From positions 3,020-62,165 of the forward strand of contig MNCI01004685.1 of assembly GCA_015680685.1 (NCBI GenBank): 59,146 nt of DNA. Reading direction: 5' to 3'. Each line of letters opens with the position of its first letter. Within the stretch, counting starts at the first letter, position 1. Origin of the DNA: Gnetum montanum. Its lineage: Eukaryota; Streptophyta; Gnetopsida; Gnetales; Gnetaceae. Below the pieces are notes generated by a model. It was not told the origin of the DNA and did not search any database. It was given only the letters and a program-made list of their open reading frames with translations. Of the stretch, positions 1-11,794 are shown piece after piece. The position numbers and the translations under genes were made by a program.

Positions 1-41
1 GTTTCGTATGGTTGAATGTAGGGGTACCTCGCCACTCATCA
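1..41 (+). repeat. 3' end of a TGATGAG-type LTR, cut by the window edge
   Basis: The first 41 bases match the last bases of the other LTRs here: the GAGTGTAGGGGTACC-like stretch (one base different) and the terminal CCACTCATCA. No tRNA primer site follows. This is therefore the outer end of a 3' LTR or solo LTR, or the end of a 5' LTR whose internal region has been lost. Everything to the left lies outside the window. Confidence 0.75.
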
Positions 42-1120
42 GTTATTTTCAAGTTTAAAGTACCTAGCTAATCGAATCATTTGTGGCTTTCTTGTCTTTT
101 CGGAGTTGTGTTTGCAGGATGACACACCTGAGGTGTTCGTGCATAGATGCACTTCATCATGATGAAAAGGTATCACATTATTCCTAATGCCTGCAACTGG
201 GTTAATTAATCTATTCATAAGTACACTCCCGATGCATTCCCTATTCCCCATCATGTTTCCCTTATCCTATTCAATTACACCCCTTTGATACATTCTATTC
301 CCCCCAAAGCTCTTGATATATTGTTGCACACTGTAACTCTCTAAGTAGTTGCAATGCAAAACACAGTACACAGTGCATGTTGCAAAATGCAAGCGCTCAA
401 GTATGAGCACAACACTAAAAGCAAGCTCTTTCAAAAAGACCAAAGAAAACAAGAAAAAAAACCAGAAAAGAAAACATAAAAAAGAAAACAAAAATAAAAA
501 GAAAAGAAGAAATAAAGAAAAAGAAAAAGAACAAAAAGGTCAAAGAGCAAAATACATGGGAAAGGTCTTCATGACCCCGTTAACGTTATAAACCAAAGAC
601 TATTGGCTATTCTCATACAAGTCCTAGGCAAGAAGGCAATTGTCTTGGAAAACAGTTACACTTGGGTCTCAAAGAGATCATGTTGCACATCATTGCGTGG
701 CTTTGGCTATTTACAATGGGCCCCGTAAACACTCTACAAGAGTCCTGTTTCTCCAAAGAATGCACTTCCTATGTCCTGGTTCCAATTCTGCTGAAAGCTG
801 GCTATTGACAAGGACCAAAGATATAGCTTGTTCATGTGAGAGCATTCCTATCTCACAATTCCAACAACAATTATATCCCTTGATCAACTCTCGATTTTCC
901 TAGTTACAACCAACCCCCTTGCATCTTGAACTGCACTTCCCCAACCCCATGTACTTTTGAACACGGTGCGATAACATCCAGCCAAGGGTCGACGGTTAAT
1001 GCTTGGTACTTGGTTGTTCATGATGTTTTGCACTTCTTTGTTGATGCCTCTTGGGTGGATTCCTCTAGATGTCAACAAAGAGGGACCAATGAAACACCAC
1101 TAATTTCAGCCTAGCACTTT
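42..1120. other. Unassigned intergenic DNA with an A-rich tract
   Basis: I see no gene here. A strongly A-rich, lysine-coding stretch at about 424-545 resembles the A-rich spacers of LTR retrotransposons. Short open frames on both strands have no recognisable domain. The stretch is probably old retroelement sequence. Confidence 0.4.
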
Positions 1121-1139
1121 GAAAATGACTCAAGCCCTT

Positions 1140-1870
1140 TCGAGCTTTCGGGAGGTAAACTTTGACTAAGGCATGATGCTCACGCTAGCTTGTCCTGGGC
1201 ACTCATGCTGTGGTCATGCTGGCAACATGAGTGCAGCATGAGCAACTCTCAAAGCCTTGAAAATGAGTCAAAATGGTTTGATTTCAAAGGTGCAAGCCAT
1301 CCTCAAGGGTCACTGATGTCAACTCCAAGCATCAGCATTCAGAGATTCAAATTTTAGCGTCAAAAGGTGAAAATTTCCTCACTCACGCTATCATTCACAT
1401 TGAGGTCACACTGGTAGTGTGAGTGCAGCGTGAGCAACTTTCAAAGCCCAAAAATGAGTCAAAAAAGATCTGATTTCCAATGTGCAAGTCATCTTCATGG
1501 TTCATCATTGACAAGATTCAAGTTCCAACCTCTATCTGGTTCAAAATTATAGGTTTCTGCAGCTCACGCTGTGGTCACGCTACAGCTCATGCTATGGTCA
1601 CACTGCACTCACGCTGGCAACATGAGTCCAGCGTGAGCTACCAAAAGTGATACAAAAAAAGGTACATCAAGCTCAATTTTTGATTTTCAGATCATTCCTA
1701 AGGTTAACCACACAGTCAGACAGCAGTTGCACTTAAGAACCAGGCTTCAAAAATTAAAATTTGGTGGAAAATGCATCATTTTGGCTTACTCATGCTAAAG
1801 TCACGTTGAGGTCATGCTGGTAGCATGAGCACGCTAAAGACACGCCATGGCAAAATCAACTCACGTTGGA
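1140..1870 (+). repeat. Diverged tandem repeat with CTCACGCT / AGCGTGAGC motifs
   Basis: Four units start near 1195, 1380, 1560 and 1785. Each carries a CTCA(C/T)GCT motif, then the reverse-oriented form (for example GTGCAGCGTGAGC), a local inverted pair that could form a short hairpin. Units 1 and 2 continue with a shared stretch near CAAAGCC and ATGAGTCAAAA. Spacing is roughly 185-220 bases. This could be the internal structure of an unrecognised LTR or a degenerate satellite. Confidence 0.6.
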
Positions 1871-2764
1871 AATCCTGCACACCTCAAATAGCCACAAACC
1901 CACCCAGATTGACATCCTGCAGTAGTCAATTCAGAGATTGAGAAGTTTCAAGTGAACTTGGAGTCAATTCTTCTTGTTGTACATTATCATTTCATTGTAA
2001 ATGTTCATCATTTTTTGGTTTGTCAAGCTCTTATGCTTTAAATTGTATGTGCTTCAATGAGCGTAAGCTAGATTGAGTAAGTCGACACACGTTGTAAGAT
2101 ACATTGTACCTGGTCAAAAACGTAGGTTGCCCACACACGTCCAACTCACACATAGCTGTCCATCAGACACATGTCACTTGATTCGTTTTCCTCTCAATTC
2201 TTAGCCGTTGATTCCATTCACGAATTCTGCACCCAAGCCTAGCCAAACCCTATAAATACCCTATCAATTCACATAAATAGGATTGGACATTTTGAAGGCA
2301 GACGGCTTAGGAAACTCAGACCAGCAATCCTTGGGTGCTCAGACACACCTGACTCCTAGCATCCAAGCACTCCTAAAACAAATCACATAACCCTGGGGCT
2401 TGGTGCTTGACTTGCCATCCACATGTGCAACTATGNGATGTGATTTGTTTTAGGAGTGCTTGGATGCTAGGAGTCAGGTNGGCCATTATATTGTTTGCTC
2501 TATTTTACGTTCAATTTAGATTCTGTTTACAATACCAGTTCTGCATACGTTTCTGTTTACATTTCGTGCGCACTATTTACGTTTGAAACATCAGTTAGGA
2601 TAACCCTAGTACAAGCCATAGTTTACACTCGGGAAAGTCCTTGGTTGATTTGCGTGTAGACCATCCAAGGCACTTTGCCTTTGTTTTCTTTTCCAGCTTG
2701 CCCTCGGGTGAAGGTAGGGTCAGCTATGTCTACCCGACGATCTTTCAGTGTTTGTTTTCCCTTC
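1871..2764 (+). other. Unassigned repeat DNA with a TATA-like box
   Basis: There is no coding gene. A TATAAATACC box lies at 2251-2260 and could belong to the promoter of the element that carries the upstream tandem repeat. This unit ends where sequence homologous to elements A and B begins near 2765, so it probably interrupts or replaces the 5' part of element A. Part of it (2347-2480) is distorted by an assembly join. Confidence 0.4.
2347..2480. repeat. Inverted duplication bounded by single N bases (likely assembly join)
   Basis: About 42 bases at 2347-2388 recur as the reverse complement at 2437-2479. Single N bases stand at 2436 and 2480. An almost perfect inverted copy placed exactly between two N bases is better explained by a scaffolding or gap-filling join than by a biological palindrome. 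Confidence 0.75.
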
Positions 2765-3430
2765 CAGCCTTACACCGATGATTTAGGTCAGTACAATCAA
2801 CCCATATCCTCTCCAACACAACCACCACCTTGGATACCTTACACTTCTCCTTAATTTAAAAATTTTCATCCTTCACCTCCTTCTACATTGCCACCAGTTG
2901 TTCCCGAGGGATTTGCATCATAGCATCAACCCATAAACATTACTTGTGTTGCTACTATCAATAGCAGTGGGAATCCTCCACAACATCATAAGCGTCCCTT
3001 CTTTAGACGTGATCGTAAGAAGGGATAGCATAATTTTAAGCCCACTGCACCTTCCAACCCAGCACAAGTCCAACATTGTGATGCAAATCCCTCTTCGAAC
3101 CTAGTGCCTCGTGTTACTCTCTGTGGGCCATCAACAAATACTCCAACAACCATATGGCCCAATGAATATAGCCACCGAGGAAGAAAGATCAATCCTTGCA
3201 TACCATCTTATGGTCAAGGATGTCATAATGGGTCAACCACTCATCAATTAACTACATCTTATAAATTGCCCCACTATGCTTACTATAATCAAGTGTGTGA
3301 ACCCCAATGGAGTAAGTATGACCAAGTCCCAACATTTCCAACATGCAAGGATCCCAAGTCTTCATTTATTAATCTTACCAAGCTCAACTGTTTAGTTATG
3401 GGGGATACCCACCATTCTAATAACAAGTAG
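2765..3430 (+). pseudogene. gag C-terminal remnant of element A
   Basis: This matches the gag end of element B (50167-50900, minus strand) through a proline/tyrosine/histidine-rich tail. The readable frame at 3104-3430 (108 codons) contains short runs shared with B, such as YKLPHYAYYN and VCEP. The N-terminal capsid domain and zinc knuckle are absent because the element is truncated upstream. Stops break the frame before 3104. Confidence 0.6.
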
Positions 3431-4919
3431 GATTAATAAATATTTTTCATTTCTTTAGTTTTGAATTTTTGTTTTTCAGTTTTTCACTTTCAACTTATTA
3501 TCTTTTTGTCTTTTTATCTTCTTATATTTTTATCTTTTTGTGAGTAATCTCATCTACAAATAAAACACTCATGTGGCTCATTAGTTAAGGTGTCATTCTA
3601 TGCTATTGAGTCTCAAGTAACTAATTATTTGAATAGTCAGCCCACAACATCCATTCATCCATTCTATTAATAAGAGGTTCTACCCTAGGTATAATGATAT
3701 TCTTAATCATTAAAACTTAAAGTAAATTTATGTTATTATACCCAGAGCGAAGAAGGATGGACCAAGAGGGAATGACCAAGGTGTGACATCAAGGGGACTT
3801 GTGGATTCTCTTTGGTGACATCTGTGGGAGTTATCATGCAGCTTGGTTGTACTAAGATCCTTGTAGATCTAATGAAAAATGGGAGTAAGAGTAATCAAAA
3901 GGCACTCAATCAAGGAAAGAAAATAATGCTATTCTAGGGGGTTCCACTGGAAAGACATACACCCATGCCTAAAGGTAGGCAGCTTCTCTGGATTAAGCAT
4001 AAAAAAAGAGAGAGAAGAAGAGCAAGAAAAGTGTGCCAAAGCGGCTACAAAAAAAAGAAAAAAAATGAAAAAAAGAAGCTCAAAGTGCCATAAAGCAAAG
4101 CAAAAATCACTCCTCCCTTGTACGAAACACCAAGTGATTACACACCTTGCTATCATGGTGCTCTTATGGTTGCCCATCATTGGATGAAGCAATGCGGTCA
4201 CTGATTGAAGGAATGGACTTGGTTCTGATCTCGAAATGACGGGTTAATGACACATTAATCATGTCTTACACGCATGATTCATTGTGCCTTGAGTTAGTTA
4301 CCTCATGTCCTGATCTCTAAAATTTCTTCTACAATTCACCTCACCTTGCTATTCGTATGATTGTGGCTTGTGACTTGGGTAGCATGGAATTCACCTCTCA
4401 TCGTAGTGGTATTTACATGTATGTGTTTTGTGAAATAGTTGTTGATTGCACTTAACCCTTCTAGTTCCCACAGACATTTTAAGGTATGGTTATGCAAGGG
4501 CATTGTAGGTAGGAACCTGCTTTGGGGAGGAACCAGTTGCGTAACCCATGTGATTGCACTTATAACACATCTACCACACATTATTCACTACCCTCTAAGT
4601 ATTACCAATGATTTTTTTCTTTCCCTTATTATCCTTCTAGTTCNTATTCACTACCCTCTAAGTATTACCAATGATTTTTTTTCTTTCCCTTATTATCCTT
4701 CTAGTTCAAATGTTCCTATAAGCTAACACATATCCTTTTCCCCCTACTTTTTATGATTTTCATTGACAGATTTTACACCATTCTAATCTTTGTGCCTTCC
4801 AAATTAGTTGTATTACCCCAAACCCCTTTATATTGATCTATATGTCCTCAGTTTATACCTTAGAATTTTAAAAATTTAAAAAAAATTGGTAATTTTCTCA
4901 AGTGCCCTATTTTCGATAG
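3431..4919 (+). other. Non-coding spacer of element A
   Basis: This AT-rich spacer between the gag remnant and the second module is collinear with 48810-50160 of element B. It includes the shared block near 4509 (CCTGCTTTGGGGAGGA) that also occurs in element C near 23970. It contains no recognisable gene. Confidence 0.55.
4582..4707 (+). repeat. 62-bp direct duplication around a single N (likely assembly join)
   Basis: The stretch 4582-4643 is repeated almost exactly at 4645-4707, separated only by the N at 4644. The second copy has one extra T in a poly-T run. Two overlapping contig ends left uncollapsed would give exactly this picture. Confidence 0.75.
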
Positions 4920-5012
4920 GACGTGATATCAGGTACGCAATATCGTGTTCGACGCGATATCAGGTCCTCGCTAGCATATACATGATATCGCGTCCTAAAA
5001 ATATATATATGT
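4920..5012 (+). promoter_or_regulatory. Internal GATATC array plus TATA-like box of element A
   Basis: Several GATATC or AATATC motifs lie within about 75 bases (4924-4996), followed by an alternating TATATATAT run at about 5000-5011. The same arrangement marks the U3 of the LTRs, where GATATC motifs precede TATAAATA. Element B has the equivalent block on the minus strand at 48718-48800. I infer a second promoter-like module for the downstream reading frame. Transcription from it is not shown. Confidence 0.45.
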
Positions 5013-5184
5013 GTGGACCCCCTGCGCCTATCAACATCATTTGCAATTGTTCATGTGGGGGAATTTTTTCAAATTTCTTTCTACAACTTCCGATTACGCA
5101 CCTCTAGCTTCAATAATCATAACTCACTCGCTGGTGCTTCGATTTTCATTCTGTCTGAACCTACTTGAACCCGGAGTGTTTAGC

Positions 5185-5212
5185 TTAGTCGTGGGGGAGG
5201 GGTACACACCGA
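5185..5212 (+). other. Second polypurine-like tract inside element A
   Basis: The tract TCGTGGGGGAGGGG resembles the terminal polypurine tract (GTCTTGGGGGTA at 8493-8504) that precedes the 3' LTR. Element B has the same internal tract on the minus strand (48523-48551), and element C has a related one near 24170. It may be an internal second plus-strand priming site or the scar of an ancient LTR-derived insertion. Confidence 0.4.
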
Positions 5213-5521
5213 ATTGTGCATATGCATAAATTTTTTGAAATTCATCATCACCCAAAGGACACTATCAAGGGTAATTAGTTATAAAAATAATAAAAAACAT
5301 GTGCCAAAAAATAATTTCATCTCCTTACCTATATCGGGAAATTAAAATTCTAATACCATCTAAGCAAAGTGGACCAATATTAAAATATTTGGAGGCATTT
5401 CCATAAAAAATCTTAACTTTAAAATCACATGGAATCAGAATTAACTCATTAAGGCAGGAAGTAAGGTATAATTTAACTTTGGTAAGCAACCTTACTAATG
5501 ATTGGCCTCGTGTGATTGCAG

Positions 5522-8311
5522 ATGGCCCTAAAGCATGCACAACAAGAAGGTTCCTCTCAAGGTGTGTTTAAGCAACCCAAGAGAGGTAGAGGACAGATGC
5601 CTGCCAAAAAACATGCAAAGTACAAGGAGCATTCATTCAATATCCATCAAGAAGACCTTGCCACTGTGTAATCAAGACAGGTAGAAGGAGGAGCTGTTGT
5701 AGTGCCTGAACAAGGATGACACCTCACGTTGCCCCCAAAGTGTGTTCAGGCCATCCGTGAAAAGTCCACATTAGCTATCGTGATCGTGGAATTGAACTTT
5801 GGACCTTTCAAGGAATTCATTCTTGAGGCTGTTAGGGACCACCTCAAAGGATCCCCATTATGGCCTATCCTCTTTGAAAGTAGTGCCTGGTACTTAGGAG
5901 AAACATACCAATTCTAGCACAATAAAGAAGAAGGCACCACAGTTAACATTTGCGGTGTATTTGTTGATTTCTCCATCCAAGCCATTTCAGAAGTATTAAA
6001 CCTTCGGAATATAGGGCAAAAGGTTGCTTGTCTGTCCACTCACTCTGATGCTAATGTGCGAAAGGTTTGGTTAGACAAGGCATACAATAAAGAAGACAAG
6101 ACCTATGGAGAGTTGATGTTGGAAGAGAAAATCTACTTTAAAATTGGAATTTATCACACCTTCCCCACAAAAGGGTGAATAGAATTTCAACATATGCGAC
6201 AAGAGGATGTGCAATATTGATGGGAAAGGTTAATGCTAACTTGCCTTATCTATATTTCATGGAGATCCTAAGGGAGTTTGAGGAACATAAGATAGGGAAG
6301 TTTGCATTGCCCTTTCCTTGTCTCATCAAGAAGCTGGGCAAGCATGCTAGTATTCGAGGATACACCAATGATGTCCTCAAGAAAGCCCAAAATGCTTCAT
6401 ACGCTAAACTACTAAAGCCACCGGCTACAAGGGAAATTGTTGGTGAGACGCTGGGGCCAGAAGAAGAACAGACGGTGAGGCCCACTGCAACTCAACTCAC
6501 AGGGCCTAGCCAACCTCCAAGCACGGGACCCAGTCAACAACAAGAAGCAGGGCTAGAACGAGCCAACGAGACGAACTGCCACCATTGCCGTAAGACTATC
6601 GACCATCGATGAGCCATCTCAGGGCCATTGTTGAGACGATCACTTGGGGAAGTTGTGATGATGCAAATCTCTTCTGCATCATCGATGATACTGTACGGCC
6701 CACTGTCTCTATAGATCGTGCATAGGGGGAGGTGTCCATTCAAATAGGAGGAGAGGAGAGTTATTGGTCACAATAGATTTCAGGGAATGCTGCATCCTTT
6801 CAGATGCAACTAGAAACAGGTGAAGGGGCCACAATGGTGATCATGTAGCACCAAGATGCAACTGGAGCTGTAGAGGTGGTCACGGACCACATCGAGAAAT
6901 CTTTCAACATCCCTGTTGTGCCACCGGTAGATTTCAAAAGAGAACAGGATGCTCAGACTTTGGCTGGTCCTTCAATGACTCTTGTGAAGCATGAGGATAT
7001 GCTTGATCGACTGCTGCAAATAGGATAGGTGATGACATCTTTGTTTGACATCCCACAGGATGTTATGGTAGTACAATTAGACCTCATCTCCACTAAGGGA
7101 AAGTTGGTCATGGCAGAGATGAGAGCTAAGCACGTAGAAGCAGAAGTTACAAGACTACAAGAAAGGCTCGTAACCCTACAAGCAGCATAGTGGGATCCCT
7201 CTCAATTCATTCCTGTGAACCAGTTGGACACCTTTAGGATAGACCAACTCAACAGATTGCTGATAAAAAATAAAAGGGTGGCAGAGGAAAAAGAGAAGGT
7301 CAATTGGAATGCCTCCATGGCACAAGCGCAAACTTACGGCCATGCCAAGGCACTTAAGGCCTTACAAGAAGAAGACAAACAACTTGTTGCTCATAATCTT
7401 TGTTTGACCTCTATGGAGAAACAAAAGAATGTTCTCAAAGAACATTTTCAGCAGCTACAGGGACAATTGATGAGGGTCAACCAGGACATGAACTACTTGG
7501 TTAGAGAAAATCAAACCCTCTCAATGGAAGAGGTATGCATCATCCGTCAGAAGATGGCCATCAAAATAAGCGCATGGCAGAACGAGGCCAAGCGGCACAA
7601 AAAGTTAAAAGAGCACTTTTGAGACCAGTTGGGAATGTAAAAAAAATTATCAAAAAAGAGATCCATATGGCCAAGGCTGACATCAATGCTTTCAGTGCCC
7701 CACACACTGATTGGTGGGCCATATTGGATACATATGCATTTGCCCACCAGGCAGAACTTAAGAGCCGGGACCTACAGATTCAAGATCTTACAGAATACAT
7801 GGAGTTGGAAAATCTAAGGTATGCCAATCTAGCCATGTTAATAGTAGGGCGTCCAAGGAAAAAGCTCGAGAAGTAGGTAGCTACCACCTATGCCAAGTAT
7901 AAAGCAGAATTTGTAGAACACAAGAAGATGTTGCAGAAGTTGGACGTTGCAAATTCTGAATTGGAGGTGGTTAAAGAACGCTACTAAGGGAAAAAAGATG
8001 TTGCAATAGACTTGGCTTGAAGGCTTACAGATTTTTAGGAGCACAGAGACAGAGACAGAGCCTACAAGGAGGAATGACGGTTGTTTGCGGGCTAATACGT
8101 CAAAGCCAACATACGGTTTCTGCAACTACCGTGCCCATGGGAAGTGCCGACTTTGTCAAACATTGGAGCATCAGCAGTGATGGCACAACATCCCCGAATT
8201 GAAGAGGAGAAACTCTAGGCACTACTTCAACGTCATCACCTTCCAAAACCTGGAGTGCAGGACAAGGGAAAGTGACCCATAGAGGAGCCACCACCACCAG
8301 GAACCACATGA
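5522..8311 (+). pseudogene. Second reading frame of element A (plant transposon-protein-like plus coiled coil)
   Basis: The ATG at 5522 directly follows TGTGATTGCAG, a good plant 3' splice site, so a spliced leader is likely. To the stop at 8311 it spans 2790 bases (930 codons), broken by stops and frame changes. Three parts are readable. The first, about 5729-6170, is a globular region with motifs such as WPILFESSAWYLGETYQF. The second, 6175-6612, is a basic-to-proline-rich segment. The third, 7215-7980, is a long charged coiled coil rich in E, K and Q. The globular part recalls the 'putative plant transposon protein' family found in Athila/Tat-type elements, by general resemblance only. Function is unknown. 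The homologous frame in element B lies at 45437-48221. Confidence 0.55.
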
Positions 8312-8504
8312 GTTCCACCCAATTTTATAACTTTAGGAATTTTTCATTTTGTCGTGTTGTGTCCAATCTTATTCTATTAAGTTCTCCACTGTGGCATGAA
8401 TAGCTTCCCTGTTAGTCAATAATCCCATACCTATCCATTGTGTAATCAATGGGACTTGTTCTCATTCTGACTCAAGGACACGTTTTCATTCAGTCTTGGG
8501 GGTA
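8312..8504 (+). other. 3' untranslated region and polypurine tract of element A
   Basis: This is a short spacer after the second frame. It ends in a polypurine tract (CAGTCTTGGGGGTA) directly abutting the LTR start at 8505. Similar tracts abut the 3' LTRs of B (45245-45258, reverse) and C (24727-24740). The AGTCAATAATCCCATACC block here is shared with element C at about 24669. Confidence 0.65.
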
Positions 8505-9367
8505 TGATGAATTGTGATTCATCGGGTTGCGATATTGGGTACGTGATATTGCATCCAGCAATGATATCGGATATGTGATATCATGGTTCCTATGTGAGCC
8601 TATAAATACACATGAAGGCACAGGAGAAAGGAGTCTTTTGTTAGTTTTTAGAGAGTCAGTTTAGTGTAGGATCTTTTTGTTATTTTTCTCTCAACCCTCT
8701 CTCTCAGTGCATGTCCGCAGTGTGATGATTGTAATTGTACGGCATCCTTTATTCGAGTGTGACATACTTGGACATGCACATGACCGAAAATAAAGATTGA
8801 GATTACTTCATCATTACAGCATTCACTTAGTTTAATTATTTAATTGTTATTGTTATTTATTGCTTTCGTAGTTAACATCTCTTTACCATAAAATCCTTAA
8901 ACACGGAATGAGTACAACTTAATCACAAGCATTTAAGTGTGACTACTTGATATTCTAGTAGCGTACCTAGGCCATGCACTTGGTAATTCTAGTGGCAGTC
9001 ATGCACGAGGTCCAAGATGTGTATGGATGATTAAGGAACCGATGCTTATCGCACTTAGGCTAGTCTAGACTCTCTTTCCCTATCTCCTCTTAGCTTAGCT
9101 TCCTCTCTCCCTTTTCCTCTTAGCTTACTTAAAGTTACTTCCCATTACATTTAGGAGTAGCATTAGTTAGGAACATATCATACACCTCACTATGGACTAA
9201 ACCATACGTGACAAAGAAATTACTAGTGTAGGTGGGAAGACAGCAAATTGTGATCAACGAGTAACTATTTAGATACCACAAATAGCCTGTCTGCAGAGTT
9301 TGACCAAATCGTGCGTGAAATGCTCGTATTCGTATGGTTGAGTGTAGGGGTATCTCACCACTCATCA
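8505..9367 (+). repeat. 3' LTR of element A (863 bp)
   Basis: It begins TGATGAATTG straight after the polypurine tract and ends CCACTCATCA. The U3 start carries GATATC/GATATT motifs (8530-8585), followed by TATAAATA at 8601-8608 and a long R/U5. It is collinear with the LTRs at 44379-45244 and 52318-53182 in reverse. No target duplication can be tested because the 5' LTR is missing. Confidence 0.85.
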
Positions 9368-11245
9368 AATGTTATTAAATATGCAAAGACCTATTGTAAG
9401 TGCTTAGCTAATAGAGAAGCTAATGGATTCATGACTAATGAAGATGATGAAGGAGATTTTGAGTAATTGCTACTGTTATGTAAAAATTTAAGAGCCATAG
9501 TCATAATTAATGTATAGATAAATGTAGCTTTACTCAATGGAGCTTTTGGTACACTAGTCAAAATAGTGTATCATTTAGGTAAAATCCACTAGACTTACCA
9601 TCTTATGTTGGTGTGTATTTTGATTTTTACATTGGTTGTTTATCCAATGAGTATAATCTTATATGTATGCCTAGTAGTTCGATCATTAAAAGATGATCTT
9701 GACAACTTCCCTTATGATTGGCATGGGTCTTCATAGTCCATAAATTGTAGGGAATGAAATTAAATAAGGAATTTGTTGATGTGGGATGGAAAGAAATAAT
9801 AGGTCTAACTTTTGTAACACTATTTAGGATGAGGATTGTTAATTCTTTGAACATTCATATACCTTTTCCTTTATAATAACATAGGAAAGTTTTAGCAATA
9901 GAAAACCTTCAATCTAAGCTTAGGGAGGAGACACTTTTTATTAAGTTATAAGAAAAATAAATTATCTATGACTTTGGTTTTCTTCATAAGCATGGATTCT
10001 TCTATTAAAAAAAATAACAATATCTTATTCTTTTAAATAAAAAAGATTCCTTCTATTCTTGATTCATTAATTGTATCATTAATTTTTCCATTTTTCTTTG
10101 TTGTATTTTTTTATTTTTTCATATGCAAGTTCAAATCCAAGACCTAACATCTAATATTACTATGAGTATTGATCCTAATATTACTTATCGAATTAATGAT
10201 AATAAAGAGACACTTTTTATTAAGTTCTAAGAAAAATAGATGATTTATAACTTTAGGTTTCTTTATAAGCATGGATTCTTTTATTATAAAACATAAAAAT
10301 ATGTTATTCTTTTGATAAAGAATGTCCTTTTTCTTCTTAATTCATTGATTGCATCATTAATTCCAACATTTTCCTTTGTTGTATTGTTCAATTTTTTTCA
10401 TATGCAAGTTCAAATTCATGATCTACAATCCTATTTTATTGTGAATTTTGATCCATATATTACTTGTCTAATTAATGAGTAGAATCCTTTATATGTGTTG
10501 ATTTGATAATAATGGTCCATTAATTGCAAGGAATAACATTAGATAAGGCATCTATTAATGTGGGATTGAAATAAATAACAAGTCTAACTTTTGTGGCATT
10601 ATCCAAGCTAAGGACCATTGATTTGTTAAAGATTCATCTATCTTTTTCTTTGCAGTGATACAGGAAAATTTCAGCAATGATAAATCTTCAATCTAGGCTT
10701 GCAAGAAAGAGACATTTTGCTGAGCTAGATGAAACAAAGATAATGTATATCTTTTTTTTTATTCATAAGCATGGATTCTTCTATTGTAAAATGTAATAGT
10801 ATATTGTTCTTTTGAATACAAAATGTACATTCTTCTTTTGATTCATTAAATGCATTATTAAATCATATCTTTTCCATTGTATCATTCATTTTTTTAATAT
10901 ACAACTTCAAATCCCTAATCTACTTTGTTTACAAAGTGTATATAATATGTTTATGATATTAAATGAGCTTACCAATTGAATTGCTAATTGTATGCATAAT
11001 TGGAAATTAAACTTCCAAATTCATACTATATATACTTTACCAACTACTACATAACCAACTTAATTAAAACATAGGTACAACCTAAGATATATAATCCAAT
11101 TATAATTTTATATAACTCAGCATTGCCTACCAGAATCAAACCAAGGACCTAGAGCTTCCAAATCAAGTGTTTAACCACTAGGCAAACATCGCATTATTAG
11201 AAATGCTAATTTTAATTCATAAGTTTTTGTGATAGAATGCCATTC
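9368..11245. repeat. AT-rich DNA with a diverged, roughly 300-800 bp repeat unit
   Basis: No gene is seen. A block near GAGACACTTTTTATTAAGTT followed by AAGCATGGATTCTT occurs at about 9930-10000 and 10207-10280, and in weaker form at 10705-10780. A longer preceding block (about 9601-9930) recurs at 10431-10705, with shared text such as GGTCTAACTTTTGT / AGTCTAACTTTTGT. These are old, partly tandem duplications of unknown origin. Confidence 0.5.
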
Positions 11246-11794
11246 AGTACCACTAGCCTAGATATATATTATATATATCTTTATAGTTTGGCCAAGAGGA
11301 TCTATATTCAAACATGAGTATTAGGCTTGGAACAAGTATAATGTTCAAATCATATAGGAGTTATGGATGAGGAACAAGGGAATCTTACTTTCAAAGTAAC
11401 TTCAACTTGCTCTTGCTTCATCTACTTTATCTCCATTTTTGTATGTTTTCTCAGCCGAATTTGTTCTTTGTATTCTATAACATATCCTCTTAAGCAAATT
11501 TGGCTGATGGAACATTCAGAAATGGAGATAGGATAGAGAAGCAAGAGCAGATTAAAGTTACTTCAAAAGCAAGATTCTCTTGTTCCTCATCCATAAGTCC
11601 TATATGATTTAAATATTAGTCTTGTTCGTCACCCAACAGTTGTGTTTGAATGTAATAGTTTTGTTCCTTGCCCAATGGTTGTATTTGAATGTAATAGTTT
11701 TCTTCTTTGTCCAATAGTTGTGTTTGAATGGAGATCCTCTTCGCGGGCCAAACTATAGAGATATATATAATATATATCTAGGATAGTATAATAC
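11246..11794. repeat. 549-bp inverted repeat (foldback or MITE-like)
   Basis: The left arm starts AGTACCACTAGCCTAG and runs through ATATATATTATATATATC into TATAGTTTGGCC. The right arm ends with the reverse complement: GGCCAAACTATAGAG, ATATATATAATATATATC, then CTAGGATAGTATAATACT. Inner parts also pair imperfectly (the AACTTCAACTTGCTCTTGCTTC arm near 11400 against GAAGCAAGAGCAG near 11540), with a loop near 11470-11500. The right arm holds three 39-bp direct repeats that the left arm has only once. No gene is inside. No clear target duplication is seen. Confidence 0.7.
11618..11735 (+). repeat. Three 39-bp tandem repeats inside the inverted repeat
   Basis: Units start at 11618, 11657 and 11696 and share the core CAATAGTTGTGTTTGAATG with a few substitutions each. 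They sit only in the right arm, so the hairpin is asymmetric there. Confidence 0.75.

Larger units (their letters stand above)
2765..9367 (+). mobile_element. Ty3-like (Athila/Tat-type) element A, 5'-truncated, non-autonomous
   Basis: Internal sequence runs parallel, in the opposite orientation, to element B (44379-53182): a proline-rich gag tail, a spacer, a GATATC/TATA block, a second reading frame, a polypurine tract (8495-8504) and a 3' LTR. The 5' LTR, primer site and N-terminal gag are missing; homology starts near 2765. I found no protease, reverse transcriptase, RNase H or integrase motifs. Both genes are interrupted by stops and frameshifts, so this copy is dead. Confidence 0.75.

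Noticed and set aside
349-591. Lysine-rich open frame in the A-rich tract
   Set aside because: Pure low complexity from an A-rich spacer; no domain.
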